This document shows, piece after piece, positions 22,417-30,984 of a stretch of 43,229 bases of DNA. How positions within the stretch are numbered: the first letter of the stretch is position 1; each line of letters opens with the position of its first letter. This DNA is from a virus. The notes beneath the pieces were generated by a model. The model did not search any database and was not told the DNA's origin. It saw only the letters and a program-made list of their open reading frames with translations. The translations under genes were made by a program, and so were the position numbers. Where the stretch lies: positions 1 through 43,229 of the IMG/VR virus record IMGVR_UViG_3300046820_000897; one strand, given 5' to 3'.

Positions 22417-23388
22417 ATGAACATTGTAGCTTCTATTCACTTATACCCTCCTGAACACGTTTGCGGTGCAGAGATGATGATTCATTGGATGCTAAAAGAC
22501 TTGCAATCTAAGGGCCACAATATTAGGGTTCTTTTACATGATGCGAATAGGCACAAGATCACCAACAATTATGTGTTTGATGGTATTGATGTATTTCCTC
22601 CAAACCCAAATGTGATTGATGGAATGATGAGGTGGGCAGATGCGGTATTTACTCATTTGGACTATACAAGGTGGACAATCCATATTGCAAAGATGTATAG
22701 AAAGCCTGTTTTCCATCTGATTCACAATTCTCACCCATATCCAGAGATCATTGATGCAGAGAAAAAACAACATATCATTTACAATTCTTTGTGGTTAAAA
22801 GAACTTTTGAACTATAATTTTAGTAATTTTATAGTGACTCCACCAGTAGACTATAATTACTATGACTTGGGGAATGAGCCTGAGAAGTCCGAATATATCA
22901 CTTTAATAAACTTAAACGAGAACAAGGGTGGGAAGATATTTGGGGAGATTGCAAGAGCAATGCCACACAAGTCATTTTTAGGCGTTTATGGCTCGTATGA
23001 TGAGCAAATAACACCAAAGCTTCCAAATATGACTTATGTGCCTAATTCGCCAGATATAAAGCAATGGTACGCAAAGACAAGGATACTCTTGATGCCATCA
23101 AAGTATGAGAGTTGGGGAAGGACAGCAACAGAGGCAATGTGTAGTGGGATTCCGGTAATTTGTACTGATACACCTGGGTTGAAAGAGAATTGTGATAAGG
23201 CAGGAATTTATATTAAAGATAGAAGCAATGTCAAAGAGTGGGTTGAAGCCATTACAAAGTTGGATGACAAAAAAGCCTATTCATGGGCATCAAGAAAAGC
23301 AAAAGCGAGATCAAGAGAGTTTGACACAAGAAAAACGCTTGATGAGTTTGAGAACTGGTTCAGAGAAAGTGTTAATAAATATAATTAA
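22417..23388 (+). CDS. Glycosyltransferase, GT4-like (GT-B fold)
   Basis: The 323-residue protein starts MNIVASIHLYPPEHVCGAEM, the N-terminal GT-B entry with Gly for the donor, and has the family 4 EX7E motif in KYESWGRTATEAMCSGIPVI (Glu231 and Glu239) followed by CTDTPGLKENC. Such enzymes use nucleotide sugars with retention. It follows the GT25-like gene by two bases, so the two probably build one glycan, most plausibly on the virion. Modification of host surface glycans is the alternative. Confidence 0.88.
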   Translation: MNIVASIHLYPPEHVCGAEMMIHWMLKDLQSKGHNIRVLLHDANRHKITNNYVFDGIDVFPPNPNVIDGMMRWADAVFTHLDYTRWTIHIAKMYRKPVFHLIHNSHPYPEIIDAEKKQHIIYNSLWLKELLNYNFSNFIVTPPVDYNYYDLGNEPEKSEYITLINLNENKGGKIFGEIARAMPHKSFLGVYGSYDEQITPKLPNMTYVPNSPDIKQWYAKTRILLMPSKYESWGRTATEAMCSGIPVICTDTPGLKENCDKAGIYIKDRSNVKEWVEAITKLDDKKAYSWASRKAKARSREFDTRKTLDEFENWFRESVNKYN

Positions 23389-23390
23389 AG

Positions 23391-23954
23391 ATGACATATA
23401 TAGACGGCATAACAATATTAGCTGACGCGGTTGTAGAACCCGTTAGTCTTACTGATGCTAAGAATTGGTTGAGAATTACCAACTATGATACAGATGATGT
23501 GTTGATTGGTGATTTATTGAGTGCTGCAAGGGTGCATATTGAGAAGCTGACCGGTTGTTCTTTGGTTAACAAGTCAGTAAGAATAAACGTAGAACTAACT
23601 CCACAGAGTCAAGGGTTTTGGATTCTTGATGTACCTTATGGGCCATTGCTTTGCGTTGATGAGGTTAAGTTAAAAACAGGTATGAATACTTACGAAGTAT
23701 TAACCAAAAATACTGACTTTGAGGTTATAGGCGGTAAGATTTGGGTATATACGGCAGGAGTATATATTATAAAGTATCAGTGCGGATTCAGCACCATTCC
23801 AGAGGACTTGGCAACTGATATACTTACTTTGGTTGCTTGGTCTTATGAGAATAGGGGTAAGAAGTTCCAAGGTGATGCCAAGCAAGGAATGTTGAAAGAA
23901 TATCCTAATTGGGATGGTCTTAACTATCATCAGTATAAAAAAGTTGTGATATAG
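23391..23954 (+). CDS. Head-tail connector protein, HK97 gp6-like
   Basis: The 187-residue protein matches the Phage_gp6 family: VVEPVSLTDAKNWLRITNYD with TDDVLIGDLLSAARVHIEKL, then strands, and a C-terminal ATDILTLVAWSYENRG helix. It forms the ring under the portal that begins the neck. It follows the second glycosyltransferase after two bases, returning the operon to structural genes. Confidence 0.85.
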   Translation: MTYIDGITILADAVVEPVSLTDAKNWLRITNYDTDDVLIGDLLSAARVHIEKLTGCSLVNKSVRINVELTPQSQGFWILDVPYGPLLCVDEVKLKTGMNTYEVLTKNTDFEVIGGKIWVYTAGVYIIKYQCGFSTIPEDLATDILTLVAWSYENRGKKFQGDAKQGMLKEYPNWDGLNYHQYKKVVI

Positions 23955-24437
23955 ATGGCAAGAAGTCCATTAAATATTAAGATAACTGGTGTTGAGTCAA
24001 CCTTTGCTACATTGAAGGATAAATATAATTCAGCAATGATGGAGGTAGACAGAGAGATGGCTGCATCTACTGAGCAAATGGCTACTACTGCCAAGTCTTT
24101 ATTTCCAGGTGGTAATCCTGCTATTAATGGAGAGACACAAAAGTATGCTGAGATAAGGGCATCAATAAGGGCAGAGAAAAATAGACCATTTGGTTATAGC
24201 TTAGTTGCAGGAAAAAGCGGAGATGATATGCCTGCATATATTGAGTTTGGAACAGGTAGGTATTTTCCAAAATACCCTGGCAAGGAGAAAGAATGGCAAG
24301 ACTTGGCAAAGCAATACTATAAAAATGGTAGAGGTTGGATGTATCCATCACCATACTTTTACCCAAGTGTGACAGGTGGAATCGTATCGCTTGTTAATAA
24401 TATAAAGCAGATATTTAAGAGGAATGAAAGATTGTAG
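23955..24437 (+). CDS. Neck/tail completion protein, HK97 gp10-like
   Basis: The 160-residue protein has the gp10-like core: MATTAKSLFPGG, RPFGYSLVAGKS, PAYIEFGTGRYF and GWMYPSPYFYPSV. The 'YIEFGTG' and 'P.P.F.P' pair is typical of the HK97_gp10 family, which joins connector and tail. It overlaps the next gene by 14 bases. Confidence 0.82.
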   Translation: MARSPLNIKITGVESTFATLKDKYNSAMMEVDREMAASTEQMATTAKSLFPGGNPAINGETQKYAEIRASIRAEKNRPFGYSLVAGKSGDDMPAYIEFGTGRYFPKYPGKEKEWQDLAKQYYKNGRGWMYPSPYFYPSVTGGIVSLVNNIKQIFKRNERL

Positions 24438-24855
24438 CAATAATATAAGGGTTCAATACCTTTCAAAATTAAATGGTAATATTTCTTACGGTGGTAAGAA
24501 TGTCCCCGTTTATGGTAATGATACATTTCAGACTGTGCCACAGAATTATGTAATTATTGGTGATATAACAGAAAGTGCTGACAATAACAACCAATTGTTC
24601 GTAACTGGTGCTGATGTGGTAATTGATATATTCAGCGAGCAGTACATGACAAGAAATAATAGTATTATTGATGATATTGCTGACCAAATCTTAACTTTGT
24701 TAATACCTACTACGGGTGTTCAAGATATGGGAGATGCTGAATTTCAGATATATGCCACAGCGAGAACATCATCACGTTACTTAACAATGCAAGAAGGCAA
24801 CAATTTTATCAATAGAAAGATTTTAATTATCAACAATTCAATAATTCAAAAATAG
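24424..24855 (+). CDS. Tail terminator-like protein (DUF3168-like)
   Basis: The 143-residue protein has a helical start (NIRVQYLSKLNGNISYGGKN) then FQTVPQNYVIIGDITESADN and VVIDIFSEQYMTRNNSIIDD. This order fits the DUF3168/gpU-like tail-terminator fold that caps the tail tube at the neck. Its place just before the tail tube gene supports that. The sequence signature is weak. Confidence 0.7.
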   Translation: MKDCSNNIRVQYLSKLNGNISYGGKNVPVYGNDTFQTVPQNYVIIGDITESADNNNQLFVTGADVVIDIFSEQYMTRNNSIIDDIADQILTLLIPTTGVQDMGDAEFQIYATARTSSRYLTMQEGNNFINRKILIINNSIIQK

Positions 24856-24861
24856 AATAAA

Positions 24862-25293
24862 ATGGGACAGATTTTAGGATCATTGCAAAACATAGAGATT
24901 GATGTAGCTGGTGGCTCATCTTATAAGAATCTCGTGTGTCTGCGTACATCATCAGTTAATACAACTGTTGATTCAACAACCGAGCAAACAAATTGTGGTG
25001 CATTGACAAGTGTAGCAGAACCAACAATGAGTGTTGATTTTGATGCAATTTGTGAAGTTGCTCCAACTATTGCACAAATTTCTTATGAAGATGTGCTTGC
25101 AGCAATGGTAAACAAGACACTCGTTGCAGTAAGAGTACAGAACCCAGTTGTTAGTGGTTCAAGTGCAGGTGCTACTTACTACCATCAGTTCCTTGGCTAC
25201 ATCACTTCACTTACTCTTAATCAATCAACTACTGAATTTATTAATTTCTCTGGTACTGTTACCTCTACTGGAACTCTTGATGTTACTCCTTAA
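24862..25293 (+). CDS. Major tail tube protein
   Basis: The 143-residue protein is strand-rich: NLVCLRTSSVNTTVDSTTEQ, LTSVAEPTMSVDFDAI and YHQFLGYITSLTLNQS. It resembles the TP901-1/Lambda-type tail tube monomer, which stacks in hexamers. It lies directly before the chaperone frameshift pair and tape measure, the usual place for this gene. Confidence 0.8.
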   Translation: MGQILGSLQNIEIDVAGGSSYKNLVCLRTSSVNTTVDSTTEQTNCGALTSVAEPTMSVDFDAICEVAPTIAQISYEDVLAAMVNKTLVAVRVQNPVVSGSSAGATYYHQFLGYITSLTLNQSTTEFINFSGTVTSTGTLDVTP

Positions 25294-25295
25294 TT

Positions 25296-25658
25296 ATGAA
25301 CTACACTACTATTACTATAAACGGAACTAAGATTGGACTTAAATTCGGGATGGCATCTTTCAGATACCTTTCCGATAAGTTCGTAGAAGGCAAGGCTTAT
25401 ACAAATAACGAGTTAAATGAGATTGGGATTGCCCATATTTTGTATAGCGGTTATTACAACAATTGCCTGATTAAGGATGCAGAGATTGAGCATAGCTTTG
25501 AGTCTTTTGTTGACTTTATAGAAGCAAATCTGAACAACGAAGGTGTACTATCCGATATTAAGGATATAATACAAATATGGAGTCAGAATGAGTTTCTGAA
25601 GCAGAAAGAAGAACCAAAGCAAGAAGCAAAAAAAAAGACTACTCGTGGGAAGAAATAG
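25296..25658 (+). CDS. Tail assembly chaperone, short form (gpG-like)
   Basis: The 120-residue protein begins MNYTTITINGTKIGLKFGMA and has a helical body with an acidic middle and a Lys-rich tail. It binds the tape measure during tail assembly. The frame ends shortly after an A9 run where a -1 frameshift produces the longer form. It is a short frame between the tube and tape measure genes, as for lambda gpG. Confidence 0.82.
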   Translation: MNYTTITINGTKIGLKFGMASFRYLSDKFVEGKAYTNNELNEIGIAHILYSGYYNNCLIKDAEIEHSFESFVDFIEANLNNEGVLSDIKDIIQIWSQNEFLKQKEEPKQEAKKKTTRGKK

Positions 25659-25936
25659 AATCATTTGCGTTTGGTGACTTGTGTTTACTGCCGAATGATT
25701 TCTATGCAATTAGTCCGAGAGAGTTTTCTTTAATGATAAGAGGAAGTGAATCAAGGAAAATTGACACTTATAAGCAAACAAGACTTTTGATGTTTACAAT
25801 GGTGCGGTTAATGGGTGATCCTAAGACCGCACCAAAAACACCAGAAGCATTGTGGCAATTGCCAGGTGATGAGGAAAGTGGCAATGTGATGAGTGATGAT
25901 GAGATGCGAGAAATATTTAAAAGGTTGGGTAAATGA
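25296..25936 (+). CDS. Tail assembly chaperone, -1 frameshifted long form (gpGT-like)
   Basis: A run of nine A (25628-25636) followed by G gives the slippery heptamer A AAA AAG (25631-25637) in the correct frame. After a -1 slip, reading continues from GAC at 25637 through DYSWEEIESFAFGDLC and LPNDFYAISPREFSLMIRGS to the stop at 25936. The product is about 213 residues. 'W.EI..FAFG' and 'SPREF' are typical of the T part. The second frame has no good ATG of its own. Confidence 0.85.
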
Positions 25937-27576
25937 GTTTACAAATACAAGTTACGGCTGATGTTGCAGGTGCTGGTAAGCAAATTGAGGACTTTTCTAA
26001 AAAGTCACGCATTGCTTTAACAAATTTAAGTCTTGTTGCTCAAGATTTACCTTTTGGATTTATTGGTATTCAAAATAACCTTCCAGGTGTTATAAGCTCA
26101 TTTGGCGATTTGACAAGAGAGGCTGGAAGTGTTGGTGGTGCATTAAAACAACTCGTAAGTTCATTGGTTGGCCCTGCCGGATTGTTTCTTGCATTTAGTG
26201 TAGTAACATCAGCAGTTACATATCTTATACAAAAATATGGTTCATTAGGTGCAGCAGTAACAGCTCTCGTTAGCAATAATGCAAAATTGGTGCAAGTCCA
26301 AAATGCATTAAACAAAGAGATGGCAACATCAATTGGTGATACTGCTGCTGAAACTGCCAAAATACAAATTTTAGTTAAATCCATAAATGATACATCTAAG
26401 CCTATGAAAGATAGGCAAGATGCTTATGTTGCTTTAAAGAAAATTGCACCTGAGATTGCAAGAGGTATAGGAGAGGAAAATACCCTTACACAAAAAAATA
26501 TTGACTTAATAAATGAAAACTCAAAAGCAAGAATTGAGTACATAAAATTAAGGGCAAGAGAAAATGCCATTAATAATATTATAAATAAAAACGAAGAAGA
26601 AAGAATTGGGTTAGAGCAAGAGTTTCCTGCATTATTAGCAAGAAAACAAAAAGCTGAAGCAGCTTATAATAAAGTAAAAGGAATATCTTTTGATGGAACT
26701 AAAACATTTAATGCAGGATTACAGACTGAAGCAATTAACCTTGAGTCAGCCACTAATGCATTAGATAAAAATGCTAAACAAAGAAGGGATTTATTTAAAA
26801 TAAATGATGGGTTAATAAAACAATTAACTCCATTGGTTGATGGTACTGCAAAATACGATGCAGCTACAAAGGAGTTTACTGAAAGTTTAAAGAAGCAAAG
26901 ACAAGTAAAAGAAAAATCAGTTGTTCAAAAGGGAGAATTAGGCCCTGGAACACTACTTGATACGGCAGCAGCATTTGCAGCTTATGTAAAAGGTAATATC
27001 AATATTCAGAAAGCATCTATTGATAAGATGCTAAGAGATAGAAATTCATACAGAAGAAAAGAAATTGATGAAAATTTCTTATTGCCTAAAAAGATAGATA
27101 AAAGAGCATCAGCACCTCTTAGTGCTGCTCTTGAGGCACAGCTTGGAGCATATCAAGTATTTATTGGTAAGCTACAAGAAAGCCAAGCTTTACTTACAAA
27201 TACATTTTTTATGCCATTGGAAAATGCATTTATTAATTTATTTGAAACAGGAAAGTTTGGATTTAAGGCATTTGCCGATGCAGTATTAAAGCAGATACAG
27301 CAATTGGTTGCAAAGATGTTGGCAAGTGGTATTATATCACTTATTGCAAACTTAATGACTGGTGGATTTAGTGGTGTAGGTGGTGCAGCAGCAGGTTTTG
27401 GTAGAGTGTTAGGAGATATATTTGCAAATTTTGGAGGTGGTGTTGCCAACCCATCATTCGGTGGTGTTGGCCCAGGATCAATGGGAATGAGTGGACAAGT
27501 TAATGTAGTCCTACGAGGGTCAGACCTTGTTGGGGCATTGAATAGAACAAACGCTACAATCAATAGAGTTGGCTAA
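25933..27576 (+). CDS. Tape measure protein
   Basis: The 547-residue protein is mostly helical, with a coiled-coil centre (AREN.INNIINKNEEERI), hydrophobic segments near 70-120 (LVGPAGLFLAFSVVTSAVTY) and near 460-500 (LLASGIISLIANLMTGGFSG), and a Gly-rich C-terminus. It overlaps the chaperone stop by 4 bases. It sets tail length and is short, pointing to a tail shorter than lambda's. It also serves in DNA ejection. Confidence 0.85.
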   Translation: MSLQIQVTADVAGAGKQIEDFSKKSRIALTNLSLVAQDLPFGFIGIQNNLPGVISSFGDLTREAGSVGGALKQLVSSLVGPAGLFLAFSVVTSAVTYLIQKYGSLGAAVTALVSNNAKLVQVQNALNKEMATSIGDTAAETAKIQILVKSINDTSKPMKDRQDAYVALKKIAPEIARGIGEENTLTQKNIDLINENSKARIEYIKLRARENAINNIINKNEEERIGLEQEFPALLARKQKAEAAYNKVKGISFDGTKTFNAGLQTEAINLESATNALDKNAKQRRDLFKINDGLIKQLTPLVDGTAKYDAATKEFTESLKKQRQVKEKSVVQKGELGPGTLLDTAAAFAAYVKGNINIQKASIDKMLRDRNSYRRKEIDENFLLPKKIDKRASAPLSAALEAQLGAYQVFIGKLQESQALLTNTFFMPLENAFINLFETGKFGFKAFADAVLKQIQQLVAKMLASGIISLIANLMTGGFSGVGGAAAGFGRVLGDIFANFGGGVANPSFGGVGPGSMGMSGQVNVVLRGSDLVGALNRTNATINRVG

Positions 27577-29995
27577 AGCAGAAAAATATCGTTATACTTT
27601 TAAATCACATGAAGGTCAGACTTGCGTTGTAAGATTTGACTTTGAAGGATTTACTGGAAGTTCAACAACACTTGTTGGAGCAGCAAGACCATTTGTGTTA
27701 AAGGAGTTCAATACTGATGATGAGATATTCAAACCATTGAGGCCACAGATGGCAGAGATGAGTTTTATCGCATCAGCAAGTGGTGTGTCAATTGATAACT
27801 TCTTAATGGATAATGATGATGACATTATTGTTTATTTTGATTTTGGAACTTGGACAAATTATTGGAAAGGTTATATGTTGCAAGATGACTTCCAAGAGTC
27901 ATGGATAAACACGAACCACATCATTACACTTAGAGCAACTGAGGGAATTGGTCAACTTAAAGATGTTGAGTTAACCGAGTCAGGCACAGAGTTAAATGGT
28001 AGATACACACCACTTGAGTTGATTCAGTATGCAATGGCACAAACTGTACAAGGCTTTAGTGACTATAAAGTTTTCAGCAATTTGTTTCATTCATCAATGA
28101 CTGATACATCAACAAACACAGGCCTTGACCAATGTTATGTTGATGCAAAAACATTTGCAATTAACCCATCTGAGTATGATGACTCATACTTGGCTCTTGA
28201 GAAGATAAACAAGTCATGGAATCAGACTTTGTATATGTACAAAGGCAAATGGGTTATTTTTAGACAAGAGGAGTTATACATTCCATATACTGATGAAATA
28301 AGAGGTTATAGGCAAAATGGAGCATCAAGAAGCGATGCATCTCAAAGGTTTGATGCACTTGTTGGTGTAGGTGAGACAGTCAAGCCTATAACACCTGAAA
28401 TGCTTAGATTTATACAAAGAAGAACTAAGTCAGATACTATTCAGTTTAATTTAGAAAGATTTGATGAGATAGTATGTAATGGTTCTTTCTCAAGAGGCAG
28501 TTTGGTTAGTTCAACTGCAAGTACAAAAGTTTATAACCTTGATCAATGGAACTGGAAGGAAGGAACCCCAGGTTCTCCAACAACTCCCACAGTTGGATTA
28601 TACGGAAGAAAAGAAATATTTGACGGAGCTGGTAAACTTGATGACCAATTTGCGTTTCAGCAACAAAAACCAACATCTGGCAATAGGTGGTTATTATCTT
28701 GCGGAATAGATGTACTAAAGAATGAACCATTCTCATTTAGTATTGATCATAGGTTTAAGGAAACATTTGCTGGTATTGCTACATTATTTACCGTATCATT
28801 CCAATTAGTTACTGCAACTAATTATTACACTCTTGATGATGATGGTACTTGGTATCAGAGTAATGCATCTTGGACAACAAATTATAAAGTTTTACAAACA
28901 TATTATAATGGAACAAACGCACCTGTTCCTACTGATTGGGTAACAACACAAGTTGAATCTAAGAGTATTCCGGATGATGGTGTGTTAAGTATTTTGTTAT
29001 GGTGTATTGGAACACCAAACACAGCAGATCAAGAAAAATGGTTTAAAAACCTTCAGTTCAATCCTGAATTGAGATTTAATGGAATAAACATTGAAACAAT
29101 TGATGCCGTTCAGTCAATATTTACAAAGGCTGCTACACTAAAGCCTAAGTTCTTTGATGAGATATATCTTGATGATGGATTGAGCAAACTTTATAAAGGT
29201 AGCTTGTATGAAAATAATCAAAGTACACTAACAACTACTGAATGGTATAGGTTTAGGTATCCTGATGAATTAAATGGATTTAGGAAGCAAAATAGTATAG
29301 CACATTGGAGCCAAAATAGGATTAATAGAAATAAGATTGATGTTAACTTCTATGGTCTTACTTGGAGTAGTGGAACTGAGCCGATAGGCTTAATTAATAC
29401 AGTTAGGTTTGTAGATGATGACCCAAATAGGATTTATGGCATTGCCAACCTAAAAGAGATGGACTTCAGCTCATCAACCTGGCAAGCTACTCTTGTTGAA
29501 GTGTTTGATATGGATGCTGATGCAACGGGAGGAAGTGTTACAAGGATATTTGAGGCAGAGCCTATAAATGGTAATTATCTTCCATCAGGAGAATTTGTTA
29601 TACCATTTAACGTAATAGCTGCTGCTGACTTTACATATAATAGCACTACGAAGAAATTTACCTATACCGGAAGTGTAACTTTAACTGACTTGTTTATTTG
29701 TAACATAACTGGAGATATTAATGCAATAAATCCTTTAAATACAACAGCTACATTTAAACTTTATATAAATGATATTGTAGTAGATACCGATACTTATGTT
29801 GCATCAGTAACACCATCACAATTTACTATATCTTTGAATGGTACTTATACTATTGCTCCTACTAACAATTTGTACGTTACGATTAGTTCAAATGTTGGAG
29901 ACTTTGATATAAATGGTGGTGAGTTGAGTGTCACTTATGACTATCCTACTACTTTGACATACGATCCTTACGAAGATAAATATATATATAAATAA
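27569..29995 (+). CDS. Tail tip / baseplate protein, 808 residues
   Basis: The frame begins at a TTG (MAKAEKYRYTFKSHEGQTCV), 8 bases before the tape measure stop, and no better ATG exists for 50 codons. The protein is strand-rich with repeated Trp/Tyr and no clear enzymatic motif. Its place after the tape measure suggests a distal tail/Tal-like tip hub, the C-terminal part (FTYNSTTKKFTYTGSVTLTD) being a possible Ig-like domain. The exact family is not identified. Confidence 0.7.
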   Translation: MAKAEKYRYTFKSHEGQTCVVRFDFEGFTGSSTTLVGAARPFVLKEFNTDDEIFKPLRPQMAEMSFIASASGVSIDNFLMDNDDDIIVYFDFGTWTNYWKGYMLQDDFQESWINTNHIITLRATEGIGQLKDVELTESGTELNGRYTPLELIQYAMAQTVQGFSDYKVFSNLFHSSMTDTSTNTGLDQCYVDAKTFAINPSEYDDSYLALEKINKSWNQTLYMYKGKWVIFRQEELYIPYTDEIRGYRQNGASRSDASQRFDALVGVGETVKPITPEMLRFIQRRTKSDTIQFNLERFDEIVCNGSFSRGSLVSSTASTKVYNLDQWNWKEGTPGSPTTPTVGLYGRKEIFDGAGKLDDQFAFQQQKPTSGNRWLLSCGIDVLKNEPFSFSIDHRFKETFAGIATLFTVSFQLVTATNYYTLDDDGTWYQSNASWTTNYKVLQTYYNGTNAPVPTDWVTTQVESKSIPDDGVLSILLWCIGTPNTADQEKWFKNLQFNPELRFNGINIETIDAVQSIFTKAATLKPKFFDEIYLDDGLSKLYKGSLYENNQSTLTTTEWYRFRYPDELNGFRKQNSIAHWSQNRINRNKIDVNFYGLTWSSGTEPIGLINTVRFVDDDPNRIYGIANLKEMDFSSSTWQATLVEVFDMDADATGGSVTRIFEAEPINGNYLPSGEFVIPFNVIAAADFTYNSTTKKFTYTGSVTLTDLFICNITGDINAINPLNTTATFKLYINDIVVDTDTYVASVTPSQFTISLNGTYTIAPTNNLYVTISSNVGDFDINGGELSVTYDYPTTLTYDPYEDKYIYK

Positions 29996-30618
29996 TGGCA
30001 GATACATTAAAAGCTGAAGGGTTAGTTATAACGGCAACATATAGCAATGGTGATGTGTTCCCTTTTGCTTGTGCCAAAAGCTCAACTATAAATGTAAGCA
30101 GAGATTTCATTGAACTTGCTCCTAAGACAAGTGGATATTACAGAGAATATATAATTGGTAGAACTGGGTTTACAATTAGTGGCAGTGGGTTGATAAAACT
30201 TGCTCAGAGCTTTATGCAACCATTCTACTTCTTTGACCAATTTGTCCTTAATACAGATACCAAGTTCAAGGCTTATCTTGATATGATTGACAATCAAAAT
30301 AATTATAAAGTTTATAAATTTGATTGTATAATGCAAGATTTGACTCTTGACTCAACAATTGGAGCCACACCTACTTATGACTATACTTTACAAGGTACTG
30401 GCCCGATAGAACTTATTAACATTGTTGACCAGGCGGTTGTGGCAAGTGGTGTGATAACGGGAAGGAATCCTGCTAACTTTAAACTCACAGCAGTTGGTTA
30501 CAGAGGTCAATGGTATTTTAATTATACTGTGACTGAGCCATCATCCGGAGTATTTGTTATATCACTTGGAGCAGCACTAAATGGGGTGACAGTCACTGCA
30601 TCATATTTATCTTTATAA
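29995..30618 (+). CDS. Tail-tube-like tail protein, 207 residues
   Basis: The protein has INVSRDFIELAPKTSGYYRE, YIIGRTGFTISGSGLIKL and YKFDCIMQDLTLDSTIGATP, an order resembling tail-tube (TP901-1-type) monomers. As the true tube gene lies at 24862, this may be a distal-tail ring or minor tube protein. A C-terminal domain (about residues 155-207, GYRGQWYFNYTVTEPSSGVF) is added. Function is inferred. Confidence 0.6.
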   Translation: MADTLKAEGLVITATYSNGDVFPFACAKSSTINVSRDFIELAPKTSGYYREYIIGRTGFTISGSGLIKLAQSFMQPFYFFDQFVLNTDTKFKAYLDMIDNQNNYKVYKFDCIMQDLTLDSTIGATPTYDYTLQGTGPIELINIVDQAVVASGVITGRNPANFKLTAVGYRGQWYFNYTVTEPSSGVFVISLGAALNGVTVTASYLSL

Positions 30619-30643
30619 TCATAATAAATCTTAAATTTACAAT

Positions 30644-30982
30644 ATGATAGGCGAACATAATTTAAGGGCAATAAAGAGGGGTGATACATGGGCATTACCA
30701 TTATCATTTTGGGAAGATGAGTGTCAAGAGGTGGCGATTAATGTAAGTACATATACTTTTAAACTTATGGCAAAGAATAGCTCAGGCACTACAATTTTTA
30801 CATGGAATGATGCTATTTTTGTTCAAGGTGCTACTAATGAGAGGACAGTCACATTGAGTGGTGTCACAACTGCTACTTATGCTCTTGGTGAGTTCAACTA
30901 CGAACTCCAAGTTACTACTGGTTCTGGTGTATTTACATGGATGCAAGGCTTTGTCCAAGTTGTTGATCAAATAACAAGTTAA
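30644..30982 (+). CDS. Small baseplate-like protein (BppU N-domain-like)
   Basis: The 112-residue protein starts MIGEHNLRAIKRGDTWALPL, followed by FKLMAKNSSGTTIFTWNDAI and YELQVTTGSGVFTWMQGFVQ. 'I.RGDTW.L...' and 'L.AK...G..I..W' recall BppU-type baseplate N-terminal domains that dock receptor-binding proteins. It ends two bases before the fibre gene, so it may link the fibre to the tail tip. Confidence 0.6.
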   Translation: MIGEHNLRAIKRGDTWALPLSFWEDECQEVAINVSTYTFKLMAKNSSGTTIFTWNDAIFVQGATNERTVTLSGVTTATYALGEFNYELQVTTGSGVFTWMQGFVQVVDQITS

Positions 30983-30984
30983 CG

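Noticed and set aside
26070-26384. 104-codon antisense frame in the tape measure gene
   Set aside because: The tape measure frame is continuous and fits its family; the antisense frame is a by-product of its codon bias.
27153-27563. 136-codon antisense frame at the end of the tape measure gene
   Set aside because: A Pro/Ser-rich artefact opposite a Gly/Ala-rich region.
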